Shown: positions 1 to 10,020, counted from the first letter of the stretch. The stretch: 64,000 nt of DNA from Streptococcus sp. 29896 (GCF_032594915.1 NZ_CP118733.1:1488001-1552000); one strand, 5' to 3'. Program-made: numbers and translations. Notes: a model not told the origin generated them from the letters alone.

Positions 1-3000
1 AATGGGGCCAGGTCCTTATAGGTCAGACCTCCTACTTCTTTTAACCAATCCAAGGTTGTTAGGGATTGACCGTAGAAATGTGGCTGATAGATTGCTAAAT
101 TGCGGAGGTTTATGCTGTCAAAATCGATACCATAGTAGCGTGCCAGGTAGGTCAAGGCCAACCAAATGGATTCCTTGTTGTCTTCTACTTGCTGCTGCAT
201 ATAGGCATTGATAACTGGACTAGCACTATCTGTCACCCATTGACTGGCTAGGAGAGAGCCTATTTCTTGATTTAACTGTGCCTTCAAAGCTTCCTGGGTA
301 CGTTTCAGATAGAGCTGTTTCATGCTGATGGTCAAATCCTGCTTGCCATGTTTGAAGCGCAGTTCTGACAGATAGTCTGCCATCTTGGTTTTCAGAGCAT
401 AGGCATCTGACTCTATATCTAAGTCCTGGAAGGCTTGGCGGAGATTTGTTACAAGGCTAGCTCTGTTTTGCCCATTCACCCATTGATAAGGTGTAAAGAG
501 CAGGTCTGGACCGAAGCTATATTCCAAGACGCCCGTCTGGTCATATGCCCCTTGATAAGTCAGGTCAAAGACTTGAACAGCCTGGTCAGTAAAGTAAACC
601 AGCAAGCGATCGACTTGGTTGGCATTCTCCGTAAAGTCAACTACAACTTCCTTGCCTCGCAAGGCTTGAATAGACTGGATAGATTTGGTCACAAAGACCG
701 AATCATCTGCCAGCTGATTCCCCATCCGCACGATGGTATGGCGGTCATAGAATGGCAGGAGTTTGGACATGTTTTCATAGGCCAACTTCCGCTCAATACG
801 ACCATTGCGCAAGAGATGGTAGTCGATTCCTCTCGACTGTGGCTGAGCCTGGTTATTATTAGTGGCCTGAATAGGCTGCATCACCCCATCCAAGCCCCAG
901 CTTGAAAGTAGCTGTTTGAGTTCTTCCGCAGTTCTTTCCTCTACCTGATGACCATTATCCACGCGACTTGTTGATCGATTTTCCTGTACTTGAACCGTTA
1001 ATGGCAATGGAGTTCTCGTACCAACTAGAAGACCTGTTTCTGGCAAGGTCAAAGCTGAAGCTGCTCTTGTAATAATTGGTGAATAACCACCTGCAACCAG
1101 TCCAGCTACCGTTCCTGTCTGCTCCCTATTGGTCACTTCCCCTTCAACAAAGACGGAATCAATAGTGGAAAACAGAGCATAGCCTACAACTGCTCCCAGT
1201 CGATCTTGCATAGACAGTCGTGGGGCGAAGGTCGAGGTCAGATGGACGTAAGCCTTGCGCAAGGCACTACCTGACATCAATTTACCAATCAAACCACCAG
1301 AAGTAATCTGATTTCCCGTTCGATGTTCATTCAGCACTAGTTCTCCCTTAAAGGAGACTGAGTCAAACTGGCTATTGTTTGCCTCATAGACAAGACCTGC
1401 TGCTCCAACATATGACTGAACTTGCCCTGTCACATGGACATCTTGCACACGGCTATTGTTTGCGGTGACAGCAAGGGCAGCAGCCTGTGAATCTCCGCCC
1501 TGCAGGGCAACATTTTCAAGCAGGATATGTTCCACTTGGGCACCTGTCATGGTCTGAAAGAGCGGTTTTTGGAGGTTGAGAATCCGATAGACCTGACCGT
1601 CCAATCCTTCTAAACGTCCACGGAAGTTTTCCACATAGGCTGAATCAGTTGTTGGGCTGGCAACCAAGTCAGCTGCTAGCTTGAAGGTCCCCTCTGGCCG
1701 GGCCTTCATGGCCTGTATCAATTGCTGGAAGTCTGCATAACTATCCTGTGCTAGGCTAATCTTTGGAAGCTGGAATTGGTCCAAGTTCTCCAATACATTT
1801 GCATCTACTTGATTTCTGGCCTGAACTAATTTCGGCAACTGAACCGCTACGTCAAATTGATCGCCATTAGCTACGATGGAATGCACTGCCCAAAGAAATT
1901 CCTTGGCATCTGCACTTTTATACCGAACAAAGTAGTTGGATAGGTCACTAGGGACTTCTTGAAGCCCTGTCACTTGCTGGAAGCGGCCGTCTGGCGTGCG
2001 AACAAAGAGCTCTCTCTGACTGACTCGGTTGAATTCGATGGACTTCGGACTGATGTCAAATGGTACCGTTGTAACCAGTTCTTCTGCTTGACCCTCTTGG
2101 GTCCGATAGCGGAAGGAAAGGCGGGCCTGGTAAGCCATATAGGCTTGTAAATCTCTCAGTTGCAATTGATTTTCAACCGCAAACTCAGTGGTTTGTTCAA
2201 TAGATTTGACCAGTTGTTCTCCATTGTAGATGGCCAATTGAACAGCCTCCAGGGTCTTATCTGGATCGGTCACGCGGTAGTACACATCCACTCCTAGAAT
2301 AGTTTCATTCACAACCAGCCCTGCTGGATAAGTGACCGTACCTAGAACTACACTTGGTTTTTCCAGCGGTTTCGGTGGTATCTCCACCACTTTTCTACCC
2401 ACTCGAATCACCTGGTCGATAGCTGGAATTTCTTCGACTTGAACTGGAAGACTTTCTAACTGCCCTGTCCTTTCATCTAAGCGATAGGAAGTTATTCGTG
2501 TAATACTTCCATCCTGCCCAACTGGTCCTTCTATTTCTTCTCCGATTGGTAGGTCCATATCGTCTTGACGGATAACACGGTGCAGAATGGTTTCCCTTAC
2601 AAGAGTCGCTTTTGTACCGACTTCAACCTCTGCCGCTCTGCCTTGATCCAAAACAGTTGGAATTTCTTCCTGGGCTGTGCGGTTACCTGTTTGCGGGTCG
2701 ACCACATAGTTTGTTTGGTAGCGGATACGACGGGCTTGGCCTTGAACGACCTCTTCTCGATAAGGTGGCTCCTTGTCTTCTCTTGCCCTGTAAATAGTTG
2801 GAAGCGTTTGGCTTTCCTCTTGGACAGTCGGCTGGGCACCAACTCGGACGATAGTTGCCTCACCCTCGTCTGTCACCGCACTAACTGGTGCATTTGCCGT
2901 GACTTCTCCCGTAGTTGGATTGAGGGTATAGGTGGTGGTGATGGTTGTCACCTTGTCTCGACCTTCTTGACGGATAGGAACACTTGTGATTGGAAGGTTG

Positions 3001-6000
3001 GTATCTGCCTGATAAATCAGAGGCAGAGGTTCACGCTGAGTTACAAGAGCCGGCTTCGTTCCTTTTCGAATCAGGGGAGCTTCACCTGTTTCACGGATTT
3101 GGCCCTGACCTCGATGACTGGTCACAATTCCAGTCTCTTCATCAACGGTATAGGTAGTCTGATAAACGATTACTTTCTCCATACCGCTTGATACTGGGCT
3201 TTCTTGACCAACTGGAGCTGTCTCGTCTGCTTCATATCGTGTAGGTAGAGATTCTCGGATGATCTCCTCGGTAGGCTTGGTCCCCACTCGGACAACCTTA
3301 TCCACAGGCGGAATGAACTCAACCCGTTCTCTTCCCAATTCCTCTGTTTTTTGTCCTTTGATGGTCCGATAGGTGATGGCAATAACCTCTTGACCCGATT
3401 GTCCATCAAATTCTTCTCTACGTCCAAAGTCTAATGCTGGATCTGCCTGGTAAATAGTTCTAAAAGCAATGGAACGCGGTTCTTCTTCAATCAAACTGCC
3501 CTCAATCGGCTTGATTCCCTTGTGGATAATTCTTTCCTGACCAGCTTGAGTTTCTTCACTGATAACTTGACCATTACGAGAAACTGTCCTTCTCCGTCCT
3601 GGATAACCCGCCTGCTCGATTCTGATATAGTCTGTGTATTGATCAGCAATCTCAATGATGCGTTCTACAAGTGGAAGCTCCTCTTCAAGGACAACATCCT
3701 CCACGCGGCTGCCATGATAGGTCACTTGAGAGCGGGAGGGATGGATTTCCTCACTGGTTAAGAGAGTCCGGACTCCATCCAGTTCGGCATAGGTAACTAG
3801 GGCTAGTCCATCCTGACCGGGCTCCACTCGACTAGTACCTTGCGCCATTTCAGGATCCTCGGCCTCACTTCTTTCAAAAGGAATGGAAACTTCTTCACTG
3901 ACCAAGGTCGCAGTGGCTTGGCTGTGCGTAAGTGGAGGAACTTCCTTGGAATCCACGCGGCTGCCATGATAGGTCACTTGAGAGCGGGAGGGGTGGATTT
4001 CCTCACTGGTTAAGAGTGTCCGGACTCCATCCAGTTCGGCATAGGTAACTAGGGCTAGTCCATCCTGACCAGGCTCCACGCGACCGGTACCTTGCGCCAT
4101 TTCAGGATCCTCAGCCTCACTTCTTTCAAAAGGAATGGAAACTTCTTCACTGACCAAGGTCGCAGTGGCTTGGCTGTGCGTAAGTGGAGGAACTTCCTTG
4201 GAATCCACGCGGCTGCCATGATAGGTCACTTGAGAGCGGGAGGGGTGGATTTCCTCACTGGTTAAGAGTGTCCGGACTCCATCCAGTTCGGCATAGGTAA
4301 CTAGGGCTAGTCCATCCTGACCAGGCTCCACGCGACTGGTACCTTGCGCCATTTCAGGATCCTCAGCCTCACTTCTTTCAAAAGGAATGGAAACTTCTTC
4401 ACTGACCAAGGTCGCAGTGGCTTGGCTGTGCGTAAGTGGAGGAACTTCCTTGGAATCCACTCGCGTCCCAACATAGACCTTACGACTGATTGGAGCAGCT
4501 TCCTGACGATGAAGTTCGTTGCTAGCAATAACTTGACCTGCTACTATCACATCCTGATAGGTAATTTCTAAAAGCCCTTCTCTGCCCTCTTCCACCTCAG
4601 TCTCACCCTGAGCCAAGCGATCTGTTTCAATCCGCTCCTCTGGAATGGACAAGACCTGACGGTCCACTCGCTCCTTCAATTGGAAATCCAGGCGGACTGG
4701 CGGAGTAGTTTGAGGGCTATGGCTTGGAATAAGTGTCTCTGATGGTTGTTCAGGTACTCCTTCTGTTTCGCGTGTTCCCACATAGACCTTACGGCTAATT
4801 GGGGCAGTTTCCTGACGATGAAGTTCGTTGCTAGCAATAACTTGACCCGCTACTATCACATCCTGATAGGTAATTTCTAGAAGCCCTTCTCTGCCCTCTT
4901 CCACCTCAGTCTCACCCTGAGCCAAGCGATCTGTTTCAATCCGCTCCTCTGAAATGGGCAAGACCTGTCGGTCCACTCGCTCCTTCAATTGGAAATCCAT
5001 GCGGACTGGCGGAGCAGTTTGAGGGCTATGACTTGGAACCTGGGTCACCTCTTCTTGCACAGCAGTGGTTTTTGTCCCTCGATAGAGGATTTCCGGTTTT
5101 CCAGCTACCTCCTTGGTCTCCAAAAGGCGACTAGACTGCAATCGATCTCCCAACCAGCTTTCCTCATAGCGGAGAATCCGATAGCCAGCATGACCAGCCT
5201 CCAAGCGCACCTCGCCAAGCGCTAAATCCGGATCCTCTACTTCAATTCGCTCGATTTCTAGCGGAATCTTTTCTTCGCGATAGTTGATAAATGGCTGCAA
5301 ACCCGGTCCTTCTTCAGCCTGCACTTGTTCAGACGATAGTTCTTTTTCTGGTGAGACAGTCTGGTTGGCAGGTGAAGGATCAACAAGGTCACTCTGTTTA
5401 GATGGCTGTTCTACTATCTTTTCCGTCGAAACGGTTTGACCTACTTTCCCATCTTCTATGATATAGCCAACAAAATCATAGGAAGCCAGTTCTAACTTCC
5501 CATCTGGCAGCAAATCCCCTGCCTTGACCTTCACCGTTTGATTATAGTGAGCAAGGGCATGGCTCTGGAGTGCTTCCACTTGTAATAGCGGCAAGGCAGC
5601 TCCAGCCAAGGTGACGTAGAGCAAACTAACTACTCGGGCTTTTTTTGAGCCCATGGTCTGGATAGCAAGAACTATAAATCCAGCTGCCAACCAAGCCGCT
5701 GCATGGTAAACAAACTCTCCCGTCGCTGGCAAGACCTTAGGAGACTGTGGCCGGTATACTAAAAAATAAGTCGCTTCTTGGCGCAAGTCCTCTGGCAATT
5801 GCTGCACAATCCTGCTCTTTTCCTCAGAACTCAATTCCTCTTCTAAGAGATAGTGAAAATGGATCTCCTGATTGGATGTCGCGATCCGCTCGCTAGCTTC
5901 TACCTGTAACCCTGTCAAACTGGATAAGAACAAACCTGTACCAATACAGAGCGAAACTACACCGATGGACAATTTTCGTATGGAAAATATCGAGTGTCGG

Positions 6001-6011
6001 TATTCCTTCAT
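1..6011 (-). CDS. M26 (IgA1/Zmp-type) surface metalloprotease, N-terminal 2003 codons, 3' end cut by window
   Basis: The minus-strand frame stays open from an ATG at 6011 (AAAGGAGG 12 nt upstream) to the left edge. The N-terminus is a YSIRK-type signal (FSIRKLSIGVVS), then LPATG at residues 94-98 followed by a hydrophobic stretch and basic residues. This N-terminal sorting signal is characteristic of streptococcal IgA1 protease, ZmpB and ZmpC. Next come about twelve G5-like modules (about 5280 down to 2390), each ending in a G-x-K/R-type motif, five of them near-identical tandem copies. A GLUG-like Gly-rich region (about 1600-1030, e.g. TSGGLIG) and the start of the M26 C-terminal region (LTYLARYYGIDF, near 130) follow. 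The HExxH zinc motif is not in the window and should lie beyond the left edge. The expected role is a wall-anchored protease acting on IgA1 or another host glycoprotein; the substrate cannot be told from the sequence. Confidence 0.9.
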   Translation of the reverse strand, partial: MKEYRHSIFSIRKLSIGVVSLCIGTGLFLSSLTGLQVEASERIATSNQEIHFHYLLEEELSSEEKSRIVQQLPEDLRQEATYFLVYRPQSPKVLPATGEFVYHAAAWLAAGFIVLAIQTMGSKKARVVSLLYVTLAGAALPLLQVEALQSHALAHYNQTVKVKAGDLLPDGKLELASYDFVGYIIEDGKVGQTVSTEKIVEQPSKQSDLVDPSPANQTVSPEKELSSEQVQAEEGPGLQPFINYREEKIPLEIERIEVEDPDLALGEVRLEAGHAGYRILRYEESWLGDRLQSSRLLETKEVAGKPEILYRGTKTTAVQEEVTQVPSHSPQTAPPVRMDFQLKERVDRQVLPISEERIETDRLAQGETEVEEGREGLLEITYQDVIVAGQVIASNELHRQETAPISRKVYVGTRETEGVPEQPSETLIPSHSPQTTPPVRLDFQLKERVDRQVLSIPEERIETDRLAQGETEVEEGREGLLEITYQDVIVAGQVIASNELHRQEAAPISRKVYVGTRVDSKEVPPLTHSQATATLVSEEVSIPFERSEAEDPEMAQGTSRVEPGQDGLALVTYAELDGVRTLLTSEEIHPSRSQVTYHGSRVDSKEVPPLTHSQATATLVSEEVSIPFERSEAEDPEMAQGTGRVEPGQDGLALVTYAELDGVRTLLTSEEIHPSRSQVTYHGSRVDSKEVPPLTHSQATATLVSEEVSIPFERSEAEDPEMAQGTSRVEPGQDGLALVTYAELDGVRTLLTSEEIHPSRSQVTYHGSRVEDVVLEEELPLVERIIEIADQYTDYIRIEQAGYPGRRRTVSRNGQVISEETQAGQERIIHKGIKPIEGSLIEEEPRSIAFRTIYQADPALDFGRREEFDGQSGQEVIAITYRTIKGQKTEELGRERVEFIPPVDKVVRVGTKPTEEIIRESLPTRYEADETAPVGQESPVSSGMEKVIVYQTTYTVDEETGIVTSHRGQGQIRETGEAPLIRKGTKPALVTQREPLPLIYQADTNLPITSVPIRQEGRDKVTTITTTYTLNPTTGEVTANAPVSAVTDEGEATIVRVGAQPTVQEESQTLPTIYRAREDKEPPYREEVVQGQARRIRYQTNYVVDPQTGNRTAQEEIPTVLDQGRAAEVEVGTKATLVRETILHRVIRQDDMDLPIGEEIEGPVGQDGSITRITSYRLDERTGQLESLPVQVEEIPAIDQVIRVGRKVVEIPPKPLEKPSVVLGTVTYPAGLVVNETILGVDVYYRVTDPDKTLEAVQLAIYNGEQLVKSIEQTTEFAVENQLQLRDLQAYMAYQARLSFRYRTQEGQAEELVTTVPFDISPKSIEFNRVSQRELFVRTPDGRFQQVTGLQEVPSDLSNYFVRYKSADAKEFLWAVHSIVANGDQFDVAVQLPKLVQARNQVDANVLENLDQFQLPKISLAQDSYADFQQLIQAMKARPEGTFKLAADLVASPTTDSAYVENFRGRLEGLDGQVYRILNLQKPLFQTMTGAQVEHILLENVALQGGDSQAAALAVTANNSRVQDVHVTGQVQSYVGAAGLVYEANNSQFDSVSFKGELVLNEHRTGNQITSGGLIGKLMSGSALRKAYVHLTSTFAPRLSMQDRLGAVVGYALFSTIDSVFVEGEVTNREQTGTVAGLVAGGYSPIITRAASALTLPETGLLVGTRTPLPLTVQVQENRSTSRVDNGHQVEERTAEELKQLLSSWGLDGVMQPIQATNNNQAQPQSRGIDYHLLRNGRIERKLAYENMSKLLPFYDRHTIVRMGNQLADDSVFVTKSIQSIQALRGKEVVVDFTENANQVDRLLVYFTDQAVQVFDLTYQGAYDQTGVLEYSFGPDLLFTPYQWVNGQNRASLVTNLRQAFQDLDIESDAYALKTKMADYLSELRFKHGKQDLTISMKQLYLKRTQEALKAQLNQEIGSLLASQWVTDSASPVINAYMQQQVEDNKESIWLALTYLARYYGIDFDSINLRNLAIYQPHFYGQSLTTLDWLKEVGGLTYKDLAP
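3701..4456 (-). repeat. three tandem 252-bp repeats (84 aa) inside the protease gene
   Basis: Units begin at 3701, 3953 and 4205 with the same bases (ccacgcggctgccatgatag) and each is exactly 252 bp, so the reading frame is kept. The units differ by only a few substitutions. Each encodes one G5-like module ending in GSRVDSKEVPP. Such long, nearly identical in-frame repeats are expected to gain or lose copies by recombination. Confidence 0.92.
4462..5079 (-). repeat. two tandem 309-bp repeats (103 aa) inside the protease gene
   Basis: The word catagacctt recurs at 4472 and 4781, a period of 309 bp, and both units continue through the same stretch encoding a G5-like module with IETDRLAQGETEVEEGREG and then VYVGTR. 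The two copies differ slightly more than the 252-bp units. They adjoin the 252-bp array. Confidence 0.88.
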
Positions 6012-6146
6012 CTCTTTGCAATACCTCCTTTTTTCTATGTGCTAAGTTTTTATTCATCATTTCCAGTATAGCAAAATTCAGTATATTATTCCATTTATTA
6101 TAGGTAGTTTATTTTTTACATTTATCTGTAAAAAGGACAGAAAAAA

Positions 6147-6166
6147 GGTGTGGAGAACTCCACACC
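6147..6166 (-). terminator. intrinsic terminator of the YozE-like gene
   Basis: Nine-base perfect arms (ggtgtggag / ctccacacc) with a 2-nt spacer are followed on the minus strand by a run of six T. It lies just after the stop of the gene at 6168. Confidence 0.85.
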
Positions 6167-6167
6167 C

Positions 6168-6383
6168 TCAATGTTCCAAATAGTCTTCCCAAATCCGATC
6201 AAAATCACTCATGGAAAAACTAAAGCTAGCCGATTCTTCCAAAAAACGACTGACCACATCAAAGTCATCCGATTGTTTGGGAAAATCCGATTCTTCAAAG
6301 GCAAAATCTGCCAAAATTGCCACAGGCGCATCACTCTTAGGATTACGCTGGGCCATTAACCAAGTATAAAAACTTTTTCTCAC
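6168..6383 (-). CDS. YozE-like (UPF0346) small SAM-fold protein
   Basis: A 71-residue acidic protein with the pattern [14 protein letters not shown] near the N-terminus and [12 protein letters not shown] at the C-terminus, which matches the YozE_SAM_like (UPF0346) family in length and layout. The family is a small helical fold of unknown function, found in Firmicutes. It starts 5 nt after the DUF1801 gene ends, so the two are probably co-transcribed and end at the terminator at 6147-6166. Confidence 0.8.
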   Translation of the reverse strand: MRKSFYTWLMAQRNPKSDAPVAILADFAFEESDFPKQSDDFDVVSRFLEESASFSFSMSDFDRIWEDYLEH

Positions 6384-6388
6384 AATGC

Positions 6389-6844
6389 TTACTTTCTATG
6401 ATTTTCTTCATAAAGGGAGATATAACGTTCCATGCTCATCCGACTGATCAAATCCCCAATCAATTCAAAGGGAATATTTTTGGGATTTTTCATGCGGATG
6501 CAGGATTTCCCCATGTCTAACTTGGTCGGCACTAGCTCTTGATAGGCTGATACAAACCAGTCATTGAGGTCCTTATCCATATAAATCCCCATATGGTAAA
6601 GGGCGATATGGGTCTTTTGGGAAGCCAAAGCGACAAATGGCAAAGGTTCCCCTGGCGTACAATGATAACCAGCTGGATAGGCAGATAGAGGGACATAGTA
6701 GTTTATCATGCCCCCTAAAACACCTACCTCAAATCCCGCAGGCAGGTGGTCCAAAATCACCTGATGCAAATGCTCCACTGCCTGTCTGCGATTTTCTGGC
6801 AGAGCCTCAAAATAAGCCTCTACACTTTCAACATCATATAACAT
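6389..6844 (-). CDS. DUF1801 (YdhG-like) protein
   Basis: A 151-residue protein with the DUF1801 layout: an N-terminal helix region ([16 protein letters not shown]), the central [14 protein letters not shown], and a C-terminal [18 protein letters not shown] segment. Members are small single-domain proteins related to B. subtilis YdhG, of unknown biochemical role. It sits 2 nt downstream of the carboxypeptidase gene and 5 nt upstream of the YozE-like gene, so translation is probably coupled within one transcript. Confidence 0.75.
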   Translation of the reverse strand: MLYDVESVEAYFEALPENRRQAVEHLHQVILDHLPAGFEVGVLGGMINYYVPLSAYPAGYHCTPGEPLPFVALASQKTHIALYHMGIYMDKDLNDWFVSAYQELVPTKLDMGKSCIRMKNPKNIPFELIGDLISRMSMERYISLYEENHRK

Positions 6845-6846
6845 CG

Positions 6847-8217
6847 TTACCTTCTTCTATTTCTACGAGACCGCTGTCCAGATTCTTGGCTCTGCTTCCG
6901 TTTTCTTCGATTTCTATTCAACACATGGTGAAGCATTCCCATCAAAATGAGGAAAATCAAAATGAGCAACCATGGCCAGTAAGCCAACCACTGCTTCACT
7001 TGATCAAGCATGCCACTAGCAAGAGTGGCTTGAGTCTCTGTCTGGCTGCTCGTTCCTGACGAAGCAGAGTTACTCACCACTTCCACAGCCTGACCCGCTG
7101 CAATCATTGGGCTGACCTGCTCCAAACCAGTATCAAGGACTACCCGCCCATCAGCAATAGACAGGTTTGGACTGCTACCTTTTGGAACCGTTGCATACAA
7201 ATCCGCTTCCAGATTAACAACTTGGCCATCCACTTCCTGCTGTCCAGCTGCCAAAACTTTCTGGTAATCAAATTCAGCGTAAGCCTTTTCCATCAAGGCA
7301 TTGCCAAATGGGTGGCGGTAATATTCGCCATTCTGATCTTCCCAACTACCAACCCCCATAATTACCGTAATAAACCGTTGCCCATTCCGATTAACCGTAG
7401 CAATATAGTTAAAAGCACCTCGTGGACTAGAGCCTGTTTTTAACCCATCGACTCCCTCGATCCCATACAGAGCACCTGGTAGGGAGTAATTATAGGTCTC
7501 GAACGTTTCCTCATAAGGAGTCCCAGCCTTAACAGTTACCACAGGGTGCTTGGTGTGTTCCAAAATCTCAGGATAATCTTTCAAAAAATGATAGGTCAAA
7601 ATAGCCATATCACGCGCTGTTGTTTGGTTAGCACTATAAAGGTCATAACGAGTCGGATTGTAGTAACCCTCAAAAGAAGAAGCCGCTGCCCCACTCGGGT
7701 TAAACCAATAAGAATTAGTCATGCCCAGTTCCTGCGAGACGGCGTTCATCTGGTCCATAAACGCATCTGGGTCATTGTTAGACAAGAGATTCGCCAACAT
7801 AATCGTCGCAACGTTTGAAGAAGGAACTGCCGTCATGGTAATCAATTCTGAGACAGTATAGTCGACACCTGCAACAATCGCATTGTTTGAAATGGCATAG
7901 ATGCCCGCAATCGCCTGGTCACTTTCTGTTGCTCGAACCAGGGTATCCTCAGAAATGGTCCCAGCTTCAATTGCCTGATAGGTCATGTATAAGGTCAAGA
8001 CCTTACTCATGCTGGCTGGATCGCGGACCTCATCCACATTATCCTGCCAGACAATGGTTCCTGTATGGGCATCAATGACAATGCTTGACTTAGGACGGTT
8101 GATATCGCTCACTTCGTAGCCTTCCGCCCTTGTCAAATCCAGCAGTTCATCGGCCCTGACAGATGGAGAGAAAATTGATAACAAAAAAACACAAGACAAA
8201 AGAATGAACTTTTTCAT
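6847..8217 (-). CDS. dacA: D-alanyl-D-alanine carboxypeptidase (low-molecular-mass PBP)
   Basis: This serine D,D-carboxypeptidase trims the terminal D-Ala of peptidoglycan stem peptides outside the cell. The three active-site motifs are present: S69-M-S-K72, S133-S-N135 and K260-T-G262. A cleavable signal peptide ends near residue 22, and a C-terminal membrane segment (about 410-432) is followed by a basic tail, so it is anchored on the outer face of the membrane. The ATG at 8217 was chosen over an upstream TTG at 8223 because it sits 7 nt after GGGAG. The gene symbol follows usual streptococcal use; paralogues exist, so the exact name is uncertain. Confidence 0.9.
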   Translation of the reverse strand: MKKFILLSCVFLLSIFSPSVRADELLDLTRAEGYEVSDINRPKSSIVIDAHTGTIVWQDNVDEVRDPASMSKVLTLYMTYQAIEAGTISEDTLVRATESDQAIAGIYAISNNAIVAGVDYTVSELITMTAVPSSNVATIMLANLLSNNDPDAFMDQMNAVSQELGMTNSYWFNPSGAAASSFEGYYNPTRYDLYSANQTTARDMAILTYHFLKDYPEILEHTKHPVVTVKAGTPYEETFETYNYSLPGALYGIEGVDGLKTGSSPRGAFNYIATVNRNGQRFITVIMGVGSWEDQNGEYYRHPFGNALMEKAYAEFDYQKVLAAGQQEVDGQVVNLEADLYATVPKGSSPNLSIADGRVVLDTGLEQVSPMIAAGQAVEVVSNSASSGTSSQTETQATLASGMLDQVKQWLAYWPWLLILIFLILMGMLHHVLNRNRRKRKQSQESGQRSRRNRRR

Positions 8218-8235
8218 TTTCAATCTCCCTCCATC

Positions 8236-9156
8236 CTAACGCAAGCCTAAGATGCTTTCTTTGGTATGGATCATATCCGTCACCATTTGACAATAAGGAG
8301 TTGGAATGCCCACCCTTTTGCCTTTAAAGACGACTGCTCCATTCAAGAAATCAATTTCCGTTTTGCGACCATGTTGCACCAAATCCTGGTGCATCGAAGG
8401 ATAGTGACTTGCTGCTTTTTTAGACGCATCCATTATGTACTTCCAAATACCTTCTTCATCAATGTTGCCAACTTCTGCCTTGGCAACAGCGATAAATTCT
8501 TTAAAGATACCTTGCACCAGATTCAAGCCAGATTCCGTTCCAAACAGTTCACCAATCGTACAATCCAAAATCGTACAGGTAGGATTCATGGTCCCATTGA
8601 CACATGCCTTCTGCCAAATCGCCTGAATCACATTCTCATCATACTGCGCCTTGAGACCTGCCTGATTAAACATTTCCACGATCGGAGCCACTGCTGCCAC
8701 CTGGCCAGTTAGATCTTGCAAGGAGATAGAACCAGTTCCCTCTAGATGGGCATGCCCTGGCCCTTTCAAACCAGCCAACCAAATAGTCACACCCACCATG
8801 ATATTTTCTTCCGGCACAAAACGGCGCATTGTTGTCGCATGCCCCAAACCATTCAAGAGACTGAGAACCTTGGTTTCCTTGCCAATGATTGGCTTGATAT
8901 CCTGTAGCATTTTCGGCAACTGATCCGCCTTTGTCAAAAGAATAATCAAATCTGCCTGTCGTGTCGCCTCAGTCGGCAGCATAATCGGTAGCTGTACCCG
9001 ATCTTCTACATCACCAGTAATCAATAAGCCATCCTGTCGAATCGCCTCGATATGAGCTGACCAATTATCCAACAGGATTACTTCATTCTCCGTTTTGGAC
9101 AATTGGTAACCAAAGCGACAGCCCATAGCACCCGCACCAGCAATATAAACTAACAT
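8236..9156 (-). CDS. panE: ketopantoate reductase (2-dehydropantoate 2-reductase family)
   Basis: A 306-residue protein starting with the NADP-binding Rossmann motif (GAGAMGCRFG, residues 7-16) and carrying the ApbA/PanE C-terminal domain (KACVNGTMNPTCTIL, with the lysine expected at the active site). The family reduces 2-dehydropantoate to pantoate with NADPH in pantothenate and CoA synthesis. A strong SD (AAGGAGGGACT) precedes the ATG. It lies between cvfB and dacA. No panB or panC is seen nearby, so the true substrate could be another 2-keto acid. Confidence 0.88.
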   Translation of the reverse strand: MLVYIAGAGAMGCRFGYQLSKTENEVILLDNWSAHIEAIRQDGLLITGDVEDRVQLPIMLPTEATRQADLIILLTKADQLPKMLQDIKPIIGKETKVLSLLNGLGHATTMRRFVPEENIMVGVTIWLAGLKGPGHAHLEGTGSISLQDLTGQVAAVAPIVEMFNQAGLKAQYDENVIQAIWQKACVNGTMNPTCTILDCTIGELFGTESGLNLVQGIFKEFIAVAKAEVGNIDEEGIWKYIMDASKKAASHYPSMHQDLVQHGRKTEIDFLNGAVVFKGKRVGIPTPYCQMVTDMIHTKESILGLR

Positions 9157-9165
9157 AGTCCCTCC

Positions 9166-10020
9166 TTATATAGTCTCCGTTCCAAATGCATCTTGCTTGA
9201 TTTTTCCAGCCTTCATCAACCCACCGAGAGCTTTCTTAAATTGCCCCTTGGAAATCCCAAAGGTAGCTTTGATATCTTCCGGAGAAGACTTGTCGTTCAA
9301 GGTCATAAAGCCTCCATTGCTCTCCAGATAGGTCAAAATCATCTGGGCATCATTTTCTAACATCTCAAATGAGCGTGGTTTCAAGGATAAGTTCAGCGTC
9401 CGATCGACCGCTCGATAGCCAATCACCCGCACTTCCAATTCCTGACCCAAACGCGGTTCAGAGTAGCGTTCATTGGGATGAATAAAGCCCAACATATTGT
9501 TATCTGGCAGATAGACAAAGGTCCCCGTCATCTTCAAACGGTAAACAATGGCACGTAGGGTTTGGTTCTGCATATTGTCATAAGCAGGGCCAGCCATCTT
9601 TTGAAAATCCTCTTGAAAAGCTGGTAAAGCCCACAGTCTGTCTTTTTTATCCACCTGATAGCGAACATAAAGTTGATCCCCTTTTTTAGGCCACAATTCC
9701 TTGATTTCAGGCAGGATATCTAAAGACACCACCACTTCCTTATCCGGCAGACCCGTATCCAAGAAAACACCCAGGTCCTTTCGAACTTCCGTTACCCTAC
9801 CCCAACCAAAGCTGGTCAAACTAGCGCTGACTTCCTTGGTGGTCATCCGCAGACGTTGTTTCATGTCTGGATAGACAAATCCCTTGACGGATTCCCCGAT
9901 TTGATGAGGGCCTTCTTCCTTGGCTAGGGCCAGGGTTTGTCCTTCTTTTTGAACAAAATAAAATTGGTCATTTTCGTCGATAACCATGCCGGTCACGACA
10001 GTTGCAAGTAAACTGGTCAT
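9166..10020 (-). CDS. cvfB: S1-domain RNA-binding protein of the CvfB (YitL) family
   Basis: The 284-residue protein has several S1-like beta-barrel modules and a C-terminal winged-helix region (GISKGQFKKALGGLMKAGKI), as in S. aureus CvfB. The ATG at 10020 (MTSLLATVVTG) was preferred to an in-frame start 20 codons upstream because it gives the normal family length and has a purine-rich SD (GAAAGAAGAG). CvfB affects expression of virulence genes in S. aureus, probably by binding RNA. It follows frr and may share its transcript. Confidence 0.88.
   Translation of the reverse strand: MTSLLATVVTGMVIDENDQFYFVQKEGQTLALAKEEGPHQIGESVKGFVYPDMKQRLRMTTKEVSASLTSFGWGRVTEVRKDLGVFLDTGLPDKEVVVSLDILPEIKELWPKKGDQLYVRYQVDKKDRLWALPAFQEDFQKMAGPAYDNMQNQTLRAIVYRLKMTGTFVYLPDNNMLGFIHPNERYSEPRLGQELEVRVIGYRAVDRTLNLSLKPRSFEMLENDAQMILTYLESNGGFMTLNDKSSPEDIKATFGISKGQFKKALGGLMKAGKIKQDAFGTETI

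Noticed and set aside
435..905. 156-codon plus-strand frame and many others across 2-5225
   Set aside because: They lie antisense to the continuous protease frame, lack SDs, and their peptides show no domain pattern.
3701..5079. Regular long repeats considered as CRISPR or satellite DNA
   Set aside because: Units are 252 and 309 bp, multiples of three, without spacers, and code for protein modules.
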